Made by a program: the position numbers and the translations under genes
The notes under the pieces: generated by a model
What the model was told of the DNA's origin: nothing
Seen by the model: the letters and a program-made list of their open reading frames with translations, nothing else
Databases searched by the model: none
Shown here: piece by piece, positions 6,303 to 12,215 of the stretch
Layout of the letters: each line of letters starts with the position of its first letter
Numbering within the stretch: position 1 is the stretch's first letter
From: Candidatus Martarchaeota archaeon
GTDB taxonomy: Archaea; Micrarchaeota; Micrarchaeia; Micrarchaeales; Micrarchaeaceae
Assembly: GCA_023485745.1 (NCBI GenBank)
Contig: JAMCZL010000012.1
Span: 1-14,540 of the forward strand
Length of the DNA: 14,540 nucleotides
Direction: 5' to 3'

Positions 6303-7592
6303 ATGAAGATACGAATAAGCGGGTATTTGATGCTTCTCGCGGCCATAATAACTACCGCGTCTACGCCGATACTCTACAAGCTTGGAAGCACAATTTCTTT
6401 CATAGAGCTAGCATTCATGATATCGCTTGTAGGTACGATCATATCGCTGTTTGTTGTGCTTTTGAGGCATACGTGGAAGCAGGTTGTTGAGCGCTTCAGC
6501 AATGCAAAGCAGTTTCTGCATGTAGCCAGCTTCGGAATTCTCACATACGTACTTATAACCATAATATTCAGCTATTCGACGCATTATGTCAGTGCGGACT
6601 TGACAGCCATAATTTACAGGACATGGCCCTTGATGGTCGTTGCACTCGCGCCTATAATGATGCGCGAAAAGATCAACAGGTATGATATTGCAGGAGTAGC
6701 AATCGGCTTTTCCAGCCTGCTCATAGCCATTGGTGCCGGATCCGGGATAGGCATACCGATTGCTGCGCTGCCGTTTGTCTTGATACTGCTGCTTTCAGCG
6801 CTGTTCGACGCAGTGGCTTCGGCAATATCAAAAAGATACAACTATGAGATAACAAGCTCGCTTTTCATATACAACTTCGTTGCGCTTGTAATATTCCTTC
6901 CGGTAGCTGTGCTTACAAATTCCATAAATACCTCATCCATAGGCGCCTACGGATGGGCTGCGATACTCTTGCTGGGCGTGGTTCAAAATGTGCTGCTGAC
7001 GTTCTTCTTTGTGGGGTCGTTCCGCATGGTAAAGACATCCATAGCGAGCAATGTGTACGTGCTTAGCCCCTTTATAACCATGGTGCTTGGTGCGGCGGTG
7101 CTTGGTGAAGCAATCTTGCCGTACTATCTTATAATAGCTCTAGGAGTGCTGATTGGCATAGTCGTTCAGAGGTCCGCACCCAAAACCGGCAACTATATAG
7201 CAGAAGACAAAGAGGAAGGCAAAAAGTTATCCATATATGACATAACAGGCGCCTTTGTAAACACCAGGAACAGCGCCATATATAACGCCATGAAGGGCGA
7301 CGGGCGCGTCCTGGCGTTTTACAAGAAAGGAGTGGCAGACGCATTCGAAGCGGCACTTGGAGGCAGGTTTCCGAGTGATGGCGGCGAGGGAGGACTGGTG
7401 TTTACGGACAAGGCGCATGGAGGAAATGTTACAGGCGATGAGCTTGAATTTGTCAGGGATATTATGGGCTGCAACGAAAACGACTGCATATTCATAGGCG
7501 CTGGCAACCCGAAATACATAGAGCGCAGGTTCTACGAGATAAATAATAGGATAGAAAACAGGGAAATGCCGGAAATCAAATCAGTTCAGTAG
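6303..7592 (+). CDS. EamA/DMT-family transporter fused to an unknown C-terminal soluble domain
   Basis: Residues 1-289 of this 429-residue protein form about ten transmembrane helices in two EamA-like halves (about 7-146 and 152-289), as in drug/metabolite superfamily exporters of amino acids or other metabolites. PILYKLGS near the first helix and LSPFITMVLGAAVLGEAIL (254-272) near the ninth are typical of the fold. After a charged linker (290-308) comes a predicted cytoplasmic domain of about 110 residues (309-420). It begins LSIYDITGAFVNTRN, has a glycine-rich middle, two cysteines (C390, C395) and ends in a charged helix. I do not recognise this domain; typical EamA proteins end near residue 300. 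The start is ATG 6303 (an in-frame TTG lies just upstream), 95 bp after pyrH, with its own promoter. The 3' end overlaps the convergent Lrp-like gene by 17 bp. Substrate unknown. Confidence 0.88.
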   Translation: MKIRISGYLMLLAAIITTASTPILYKLGSTISFIELAFMISLVGTIISLFVVLLRHTWKQVVERFSNAKQFLHVASFGILTYVLITIIFSYSTHYVSADLTAIIYRTWPLMVVALAPIMMREKINRYDIAGVAIGFSSLLIAIGAGSGIGIPIAALPFVLILLLSALFDAVASAISKRYNYEITSSLFIYNFVALVIFLPVAVLTNSINTSSIGAYGWAAILLLGVVQNVLLTFFFVGSFRMVKTSIASNVYVLSPFITMVLGAAVLGEAILPYYLIIALGVLIGIVVQRSAPKTGNYIAEDKEEGKKLSIYDITGAFVNTRNSAIYNAMKGDGRVLAFYKKGVADAFEAALGGRFPSDGGEGGLVFTDKAHGGNVTGDELEFVRDIMGCNENDCIFIGAGNPKYIERRFYEINNRIENREMPEIKSVQ

Positions 7593-8583
7593 GCCATGCA
7601 GAGGTGTCGAAGTACTTTTCAACATCCAGATTCCTTATCGGAAGATAGCCCTTTACAACCTTCTTTATAAATCCGTATAAGATTACAGGCTGGTCCTTTT
7701 TGAATACCTCCTTGTGGAAGTCTATGCTTTCTTTGATTGCGGTTTTCTCATCGGAGTAAGACACGATGGTAAAAGTCTGATCGCTTCCGGTTATCGACCA
7801 CATGACCTGAAGCCTGTTAACAAGGTCCATTTCCGGACCTTGCTTGAAGTACACCGCCTTCCTTTCGGTCAGTATTCTTTCCATTATGCCGGGCTTTATC
7901 GAATGCGATTCGAAGTATGCCATGTTTGACTTGAGGGGCGGATTGGTTATTATGGTGGTAAAGCGCTTTACCAGCTCCATCTTCTTCAGGTTTAAGAAAT
8001 AGTATCTTGTTATGCTTTCTTTCATGCCTATTCTTTTGCTCAGATCTCGCACGCTTATGCGTGAATTCTCATTGAGCACCTCAATTATCTTTTTGTAGAC
8101 GTCTTCTATAGAGGATGTGGCTATTAGAGACCTGTCAAAAGGAACAAAACCCAATCTGGTTATTGTAACTTCTGAGGGTCGAAGGTAAATTCCGTATTCT
8201 GCAAATTTGAGCTGGATTGCCAGTTCCCATTGCGCGTATTCCTTTGTGCTCCTGGCTATTGCAAATATGAGAAGATCGAAATCGCCCTCGGTTATGGCAA
8301 CGAACTGTGCAATCCTGCTGTCCTTCAGCGATTCCAGTATGTACGCTTCTGACGGCATTTTTTGGAACTTTATCCGTATGGTGTGGATAGTGGTTACCCC
8401 GAGCGCATCCGGATATAGCTCAAGGGTGTAGTGCAGGCCCAGCTTTTTCTCTAGGTCCTTTATGTATTTGGATGCAAGGTATCTCGGAATTCCGAATTTT
8501 TTGGAAATCTCAGATAGCGGAATCCTTGAGTTTACGCAAAGCTCCCTGAGTATCTTCCTTTCCATTATGTTTATTTCTTCCAT
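7576..8583 (-). CDS. tandem Lrp/AsnC-like transcription regulator
   Basis: This 335-residue protein is built from two Lrp/AsnC-like modules. The first has a helix-turn-helix at about 5-48 (MERKILRELCVNSRIPLSEI, then GIPRYLASKYIKDLEKKLGL) and a RAM-like alpha/beta domain at about 60-148. The second has an HTH at about 158-207 (IIEVLNENSRISVRDLSKRI, then ESITRYYFLNLKKMELV) and a second alpha/beta region at about 210-315. Lrp-type proteins bind DNA as dimers or higher oligomers and often sense amino acids. Standard members are about 150 residues, so this is a duplicated form. The start at ATG 8583 is supported by CGGTAATC 4 nt upstream. A TATAAAT box on the minus strand (8621-8627) lies inside the 3' end of the deoxyhypusine synthase gene. 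The gene is convergent with the transporter, a plausible but unproven target. Confidence 0.87.
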   Translation of the reverse strand: MEEINIMERKILRELCVNSRIPLSEISKKFGIPRYLASKYIKDLEKKLGLHYTLELYPDALGVTTIHTIRIKFQKMPSEAYILESLKDSRIAQFVAITEGDFDLLIFAIARSTKEYAQWELAIQLKFAEYGIYLRPSEVTITRLGFVPFDRSLIATSSIEDVYKKIIEVLNENSRISVRDLSKRIGMKESITRYYFLNLKKMELVKRFTTIITNPPLKSNMAYFESHSIKPGIMERILTERKAVYFKQGPEMDLVNRLQVMWSITGSDQTFTIVSYSDEKTAIKESIDFHKEVFKKDQPVILYGFIKKVVKGYLPIRNLDVEKYFDTSAWPTELI

Positions 8584-8611
8584 CTTCGATTACCGCAGTG
8601 CCAGCTTGGCT

Positions 8612-9565
8612 TCAGTACATATTTATAGCGCTACACATGAAAGGCAGTATTATTGTTGCGTCTCCGTCTATTGTCACATACTTTGCTTTCTCCTTCACCT
8701 TGCCCCATGATACGGCTTCAGTAAGGCGCGCTCCAGAGAGGCTGCCGTCGAACTGTGTTGCAGTGGTTATGTATACTGCGTAGTCCAGGCCGCCCTTGAA
8801 TTGGTTCCACCAGATAACATGGTGCTTGCTTATGCCGCCGCCTATCATCAGTGCGCCGGTGACTTTGTTGTCGAATGCGATGTTGCTCAGCTCGAGCTCG
8901 TCCTTTATTAGGTTGAGCTTGAAGTCGTGATCCTGGGCGAATATGGAAAGCTGCGTCCCGAATGCACCGTCAAGTATGCCGGGGTTGAATATCTTGACTT
9001 TGTGAAGGTATGCCTGCCTTAGTATAGAATCCGGAGACGGTATTCTTTTGCCGAACTCGTATATCAGTTCGCTCGCGCTGTACTCTTTTTTGTAGTCCTT
9101 TGAATTGTATATGTCTGACATTATCTTGTTGAACGATTCCTCGAGCTTTAGGCCGTATTCCTTATTCTCTATAAATACATTGCCTAGCCTGTACACGCCC
9201 ATCTTGTGGAGTTCTGAGTCGTCAGCATTGAATGTACCCAGGCTGTACTTACCGCCGAAAGCCCGGGCTATGTCATGGTCAAGGGTTCCGCCGGTTGTTA
9301 TTATGGCATCGAAATGCTTTACCATTCCTGCAATAACACCCCTCAGCCCGGTGGATATTATGTCGGCCGGGAAGGACAGAAAATTGAAAGACCTATTATC
9401 AGAGTCCATTTCCTTTAGGATTTTTATGCCATTGACCATGTGCTGGGCTGAAAACCCCCCGATCTTAGACATTTCCCTGGTCAGTTCGGACACCTTCATG
9501 TCCTTTTTTATCTTTACATCCTTCACTTCGACTGCGAGAAGCTCCTTTTTGTTTATCCTTGGCAT
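8612..9565 (-). CDS. dys: deoxyhypusine synthase
   Basis: This 317-residue NAD-dependent enzyme moves the aminobutyl group of spermidine (or a related polyamine) to a lysine of translation factor aIF5A, the first step of hypusine or deoxyhypusine formation. Family motifs include ISTGLRG (70-76), TTGGTLDHDIAR (90-101), NPGILDG (194-200) and MIGGGISKHHV (240-250), whose K247 matches the catalytic lysine that forms the enzyme-intermediate imine. TATQFDGSLSGA (268-279) and EAVSWGKV (283-290) complete the active site. Length is in the normal archaeal range (about 310-340). Its ATG 9565 lies 4 bp after the stop of a small upstream reading frame, whose end (GGGTAATC) serves as the ribosome site, so the two may be coupled. 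The aIF5A substrate gene is not in the window. Confidence 0.96.
   Translation of the reverse strand: MPRINKKELLAVEVKDVKIKKDMKVSELTREMSKIGGFSAQHMVNGIKILKEMDSDNRSFNFLSFPADIISTGLRGVIAGMVKHFDAIITTGGTLDHDIARAFGGKYSLGTFNADDSELHKMGVYRLGNVFIENKEYGLKLEESFNKIMSDIYNSKDYKKEYSASELIYEFGKRIPSPDSILRQAYLHKVKIFNPGILDGAFGTQLSIFAQDHDFKLNLIKDELELSNIAFDNKVTGALMIGGGISKHHVIWWNQFKGGLDYAVYITTATQFDGSLSGARLTEAVSWGKVKEKAKYVTIDGDATIILPFMCSAINMY
8621..8627 (-). promoter_or_regulatory. TATA box for the Lrp-like gene, inside the 3' end of dys
   Basis: The minus strand reads TATAAAT, about 38-44 bp before ATG 8583, predicting a short leader of roughly 15 nt that contains the CGGTAATC ribosome site. The hexamer palindrome AGCGCT overlaps its upstream edge. 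Confidence 0.5.
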
Positions 9566-9569
9566 CAGA

Positions 9570-9821
9570 TTACCCGAGTGGTTGTAGCATTATTAGCAGC
9601 ATATTGCAGATATTCTTTATGACATCCTTCAGCCCGTAAACAGTGTGGACTTTCGTGATGGCATGATTGGTCGCCATGAAGTCAAATGTATAATTCCTGA
9701 TTCTTCTATCAAGAAAAGGGTTGCGTGCTTCCTTTGAGGGGCATGTCTGCCGATTAAATGTTTCCTTCCGTTCCCTTAAGGTATATGCACGATATTCATA
9801 TGCAGTTTTCATGGCAGCCAT
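9570..9821 (-). CDS. possible small hypothetical protein upstream of dys
   Basis: This is an 83-residue reading frame with no recognised family. It is rich in arginine and tyrosine in its first half (AYEYRAYTLRERKETFNRQT) and ends in a short hydrophobic stretch (ICNMLLIMLQPLG). Evidence for a gene: a perfectly placed TATA box (minus TATATAAA, 9841-9848) lies 20-27 bp before ATG 9821, and the stop lies 4 bp before the dys start, as in an operon. Evidence against: three of five isoleucine codons are ATC while neighbours prefer ATA, and no domain is evident. The frame stays open upstream to 9917, but those extra residues lie beyond the TATA box. If it is not a gene, the stretch is a roughly 255-nt leader for dys. 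Confidence 0.4.
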   Translation of the reverse strand: MAAMKTAYEYRAYTLRERKETFNRQTCPSKEARNPFLDRRIRNYTFDFMATNHAITKVHTVYGLKDVIKNICNMLLIMLQPLG

Positions 9822-9840
9822 ATTTATTGCACTATTTGAA

Positions 9841-9848
9841 TTTATATA
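9841..9848 (-). promoter_or_regulatory. TATA box for the small ORF / dys transcript
   Basis: The minus strand reads TATATAAA, 20-27 bp before ATG 9821, giving a leaderless start. No comparable TATA element is seen closer to dys, so this is the best candidate promoter for dys too. The element is nearly symmetric and could also be read on the plus strand. Confidence 0.55.
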
Positions 9849-9999
9849 CTTTGAGGTGGATTTGTATACGTTGCAGCGGGGTTGCATACCGCCTGTAAGG
9901 GCTTGTTTTATGCCCATGCAGACAATCCTATTTATTTACAATAACTTTTTAACTTTTTATGAGGAATAAATATATTGGCGACTATGTTGGATGGTAATT
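9849..9999 (+). promoter_or_regulatory. intergenic region with ftsZ promoter and Shine-Dalgarno
   Basis: Together with the small reading frame, this belongs to the only stretch over 300 bases (9566-9999) lacking a confident gene. AATAAATATAT (about 9965-9975) lies about 25-35 bp before ATG 10000 and is the likely TATA box for ftsZ. GGATGGT (9989-9995) is a ribosome site 4 nt before that ATG. A GC-richer patch (9870-9892) can form only an imperfect hairpin. Nothing else was identified. Confidence 0.5.
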
Positions 10000-11067
10000 A
10001 TGGAGCAAACAGCGAGTGTTGATGACGAGGACATATTAAGATTTATTGAAAATGCAAAACCGAAGATTTATGTTGTTGGCACTGGTGGCAGCGGTAGCAA
10101 CACCATAAGCAGGCTTTCAGAGCTGGGGGTGGATGGCGCAACCCTTATTGCAATGAATACCGATGCTCCACACCTTATAAAGACAAGAGCTGAAAGGAAA
10201 CTCCTTCTTGGCAAAAAGGCCACCAAAGGGCTTGGTGCAGGAAGCGACATAAAGGTCGGTGAGGAAGCCGCAATAGAAAGCAAAGACGAAATAAGGCACA
10301 TGCTTGGAGATGCAAACCTTGTGCTGGTAACCTGCGGGCTTGGAGGCGGCACCGGCACAGGTTCCGTGGCAACCATAACGCACGAGGCACGTGAGGCTGG
10401 CGCCATATCTGTTGCTATAGTAACGCTGCCGTTTTCTAGCGAGGGCAGGACAAGGATGCGCAACGCGCTGGAAGGCCTAAACAGGCTGAAGAAGGTTGCT
10501 GATACCGTTATAGTCATACACAATGATAAGCTTCTGTCGGTGGCACCAGACTTGCCGCTCAATATGGCTTTCCGCGTGTCTGATGAGATACTGGCTAACG
10601 CGACCAAGGGCATAGTGGAGATGGTGACCAAGCCGGGAATGGTTAACATAGACTTTGCCGACTTGAAAATGGTGCTTAAGGATTCCGGATATGCAGTAAT
10701 AGGATCTGGAGAGGGCATGGCTACCAAACTGGTCCCAAACAGGGCGCTGGTTGCGCTTGAGAATGCGATAAAGAGCCCGATGCTCGACGTTGCGCTTGAC
10801 AACGGGAAGAAGGCGCTCATAAACATAGTCGGAGGCGAGAGCCTTACGCTCAGGGAAGCGGAGGCAGTGTTTCAGGAGCTTTCCAGCAGGATAAGCCCGG
10901 ATGCACTACTCAAATGGGGTGCAAGAATCGACACCGACATGCAGAAAGACGTCCTTAAGGTAATGATAGTTGTAAGCGGGGTAGATTTCAAGGAGTACAG
11001 CGAGAAGAATATAGAAAAGGAGATAAAAGATATGAAGGACTTCGACCTTGATACTGTATTCGGATGA
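10000..11067 (+). CDS. ftsZ: cell division GTPase FtsZ
   Basis: This tubulin-superfamily GTPase polymerises at midcell to organise division. Numbering from ATG 10000 (355 residues): IYVVGTGGSGSNT (23-35) opens the nucleotide fold, NTDAPHL (53-59) follows, and GGGTGTG (115-121) is the tubulin/FtsZ signature binding GTP phosphates. NIDFADLK (216-223) is the T7 synergy loop, whose two aspartates complete the active site of the next subunit. The C-terminal domain runs to about residue 330, followed by an acidic tail ending DFDLDTVFG. Length is typical for archaeal FtsZ. ATG 10000 is preferred over ATG 9991 because the latter lies inside the GGATGGT ribosome site; the difference is three residues. 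The gene is monocistronic: upstream is divergent, and downstream is convergent with eL24 at a 12-bp gap. FtsZ1 versus FtsZ2 class was not resolved. Confidence 0.96.
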   Translation: MEQTASVDDEDILRFIENAKPKIYVVGTGGSGSNTISRLSELGVDGATLIAMNTDAPHLIKTRAERKLLLGKKATKGLGAGSDIKVGEEAAIESKDEIRHMLGDANLVLVTCGLGGGTGTGSVATITHEAREAGAISVAIVTLPFSSEGRTRMRNALEGLNRLKKVADTVIVIHNDKLLSVAPDLPLNMAFRVSDEILANATKGIVEMVTKPGMVNIDFADLKMVLKDSGYAVIGSGEGMATKLVPNRALVALENAIKSPMLDVALDNGKKALINIVGGESLTLREAEAVFQELSSRISPDALLKWGARIDTDMQKDVLKVMIVVSGVDFKEYSEKNIEKEIKDMKDFDLDTVFG

Positions 11068-11081
11068 GTTTTGCCTTTTTT
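11068..11081 (+). terminator. T-rich terminator after ftsZ
   Basis: Directly after the ftsZ TGA, the plus strand has two T tracts (GTTTTG and CCTTTTTTAC). This fits archaeal U-tract termination and lies at the junction with the convergent eL24 gene. Confidence 0.45.
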
Positions 11082-11259
11082 ACTTGCTCTGCTGGGCCTT
11101 CGCTTTGAGCTTGTTCTCCTTAAGGTTCATCTTTTTGCGGTATATTATGTCGTTTTTATAGCATCTGCTGCTGCAATAATAGTTTATCTTGCCGGTCTTG
11201 AATACGTACATGGTTCCCGAGCCCCTGCGTATCTCGTTCTGGCAATATGTGCATTTCAT
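11080..11259 (-). CDS. rpl24e: ribosomal protein eL24 (L24e)
   Basis: This 59-residue large-subunit protein has a treble-clef zinc ribbon: C3 and C6 (MKCTYC) with C29 and C33 (YYCSSRC). The spacing CxxC and CxxxC is that of archaeal L24e. The basic tail (RKKMNLKENKLKAKAQQSK) is normal for an rRNA-binding protein. It is the third gene of an L7Ae-eS28-eL24 operon, an arrangement common in archaea, where nucleoside diphosphate kinase often follows; here the operon instead ends against convergent ftsZ. AGAAGGTC lies about 7 nt before ATG 11259, and the gap to eS28 is 24 bp. Confidence 0.95.
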   Translation of the reverse strand: MKCTYCQNEIRRGSGTMYVFKTGKINYYCSSRCYKNDIIYRKKMNLKENKLKAKAQQSK

Positions 11260-11283
11260 TTAGAAGACCTTCTGCGATGATTT

Positions 11284-11547
11284 TTACTTTACCTTTATCT
11301 CTCTTGCTTCCCTGCTTGTATCCGGCAATCTGATTATGTCGCCGATTTTTATAGGGCCTATCGAATTCCTCCTTATTATCCTGCCCTTATCCTTGCCTTC
11401 GAGTATCCTGCAGGTAACCGAATATACCTCTCCGTACATGCCAGTCTTGCTTACCCTGTTGACTTCTACGATTTCAGCCAGGAAGCCTGCAAATTGCCTT
11501 GATGCCTGGGTTTGCGGCTGTTGCGGGGTTGCATTCGGTTCTGCCAT
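11284..11547 (-). CDS. rps28e: ribosomal protein eS28 (S28e) with N-terminal extension
   Basis: This 87-residue small-subunit OB-fold protein has the S28e core from about residue 20: FLAEIVEVNRVSKTGMYGEV, then CRILEGKDKGRIIRRNSIGP and a C-terminal EAREIKVK. The core matches the family (usually about 70 residues); the first 17 or so residues (rich in P, Q, A) are an extra extension. I use ATG 11547 because GATGGT (11552-11557) is a ribosome site 4 nt upstream; the in-frame ATG at 11556 lies inside that site. It begins 12 bp after the L7Ae stop. Confidence 0.94.
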   Translation of the reverse strand: MAEPNATPQQPQTQASRQFAGFLAEIVEVNRVSKTGMYGEVYSVTCRILEGKDKGRIIRRNSIGPIKIGDIIRLPDTSREAREIKVK

Positions 11548-11559
11548 TAAAACCATCTA

Positions 11560-12099
11560 TTATTCGCTTTGTTCTGCTGCCTTGTGTTCGTGCTTTTCCT
11601 CAGGTTTTTCCTCAGGTTTTTCCTTCTTCGGCTCCTCCTTCTTTGCTTCAGGCTCCTGCTTGTGCTCGTGCTGCTGTTTTTCCTGCTTGTGCTCATGTTC
11701 GGCTGGCTTCTGTTCCTTCTGCTCCTTGGGCTTGCCTGAAACTCCGGTTACCTGGGCGATTATGTCGTTTATTGCGTGGGCGGATCCTCCAAGATCCTCA
11801 ACGGCCACGGCTGCGCACTGGACCGACAGCCCTATTGACCTGCCAAGGTCCTTTTTGCTTGCAACATATGTAAACGGTATCTTCTTCTGCTCGCACAGCT
11901 GCGGCAGGTGCATTATCACTTCCTCCGGCTCGACATCTTCGGCCATTACTACGAGTTTGGCGGCGCCGCGCTCTATGCTCTTTGTGGCCTCGTTGACTCC
12001 CTTCTTTATCTTGCCGGATTGCCTTGCCAACTGCAGGGCCTCGTACGTCTTTGACATAACGTCTTTCGATACTTCGAATTTCACGTAGGATTTGGACAT
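11560..12099 (-). CDS. rpl7ae: ribosomal protein L7Ae (eL8) with long K/E/H/Q-rich tail
   Basis: This kink-turn RNA-binding protein is part of the large ribosomal subunit and of archaeal box C/D and H/ACA RNPs and RNase P. The core occupies residues 1-121: KGVNEATKSIERGAAKLVVM (33-52), with the RNA-binding GVNEATK loop, then AEDVEPEEVIMHLPQLCEQK and IPFTYVASKKDLGRSIG (74-90), all canonical. The remaining 58 residues (122-179) are an unusual charged tail with HEHK motifs (135-138, 144-147, 170-173) and KPEE repeats; normal L7Ae ends near residue 120. It starts at ATG 12099 with the strong ribosome site AAGGTG 5 nt upstream, and heads the eS28-eL24 operon. Function of the core is firm; the role of the tail is unknown. 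Confidence 0.95.
   Translation of the reverse strand: MSKSYVKFEVSKDVMSKTYEALQLARQSGKIKKGVNEATKSIERGAAKLVVMAEDVEPEEVIMHLPQLCEQKKIPFTYVASKKDLGRSIGLSVQCAAVAVEDLGGSAHAINDIIAQVTGVSGKPKEQKEQKPAEHEHKQEKQQHEHKQEPEAKKEEPKKEKPEEKPEEKHEHKAAEQSE
11598..11621. repeat. tandem 12-bp repeat in the L7Ae tail
   Basis: Two perfect head-to-tail copies of CCTCAGGTTTTT encode the KPEE repeats of the L7Ae C-terminal tail. They lie within a wider low-complexity stretch (about 11575-11735) that probably grew by slippage. Confidence 0.7.
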
Positions 12100-12215
12100 T
12101 CAAACACCTTGGATATTTCACTTCATCGGTATTTTGCATTTTACAAATAAGAACCGACTTGACAGACTATAATGTTTAATTAAGAAAATATTTAAATGTT
12201 GTTTAATAATGGAAG
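12100..12215 (-). promoter_or_regulatory. promoter and leader of the L7Ae operon
   Basis: The minus strand holds AAGGTG (12105-12110) as ribosome site and two possible TATA boxes: TTTAAATA (12189-12196) and an ATTATAG element (about 12168-12173). If the first is used, the leader is about 65 nt and includes a hairpin with arms at 12126-12130 and 12153-12157 (TCGGT/ACCGA) plus an inner four-pair stem. T-rich runs near 12178-12189 on the minus strand may also end EF-2 transcription. Confidence 0.5.

Noticed and set aside
9721..9969. Plus-strand frame of 82 codons before ftsZ, with GAGGTG near an internal TTG
   Set aside because: It has no domain or convincing promoter, overlaps the better-supported minus-strand frame and ends in AT-rich promoter sequence.
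10068..10826. 252-codon minus-strand frame opposite ftsZ
   Set aside because: The ftsZ GTPase and T7 motifs are unambiguous on the plus strand; the antisense product is serine/proline-rich shadow sequence.
11336..12088. 250-codon plus-strand frame rich in Ser, Cys and Phe opposite L7Ae/eS28
   Set aside because: It looks like a striking Cys/Ser-rich protein but is only the complement of the K/E-rich L7Ae tail and spans two real genes.
12126..12157. Canonical kink-turn in the L7Ae leader
   Set aside because: The internal loop has the right 5/2 asymmetry but would place U-U and A-A opposite each other rather than sheared G-A pairs, so it is reported only as a hairpin.
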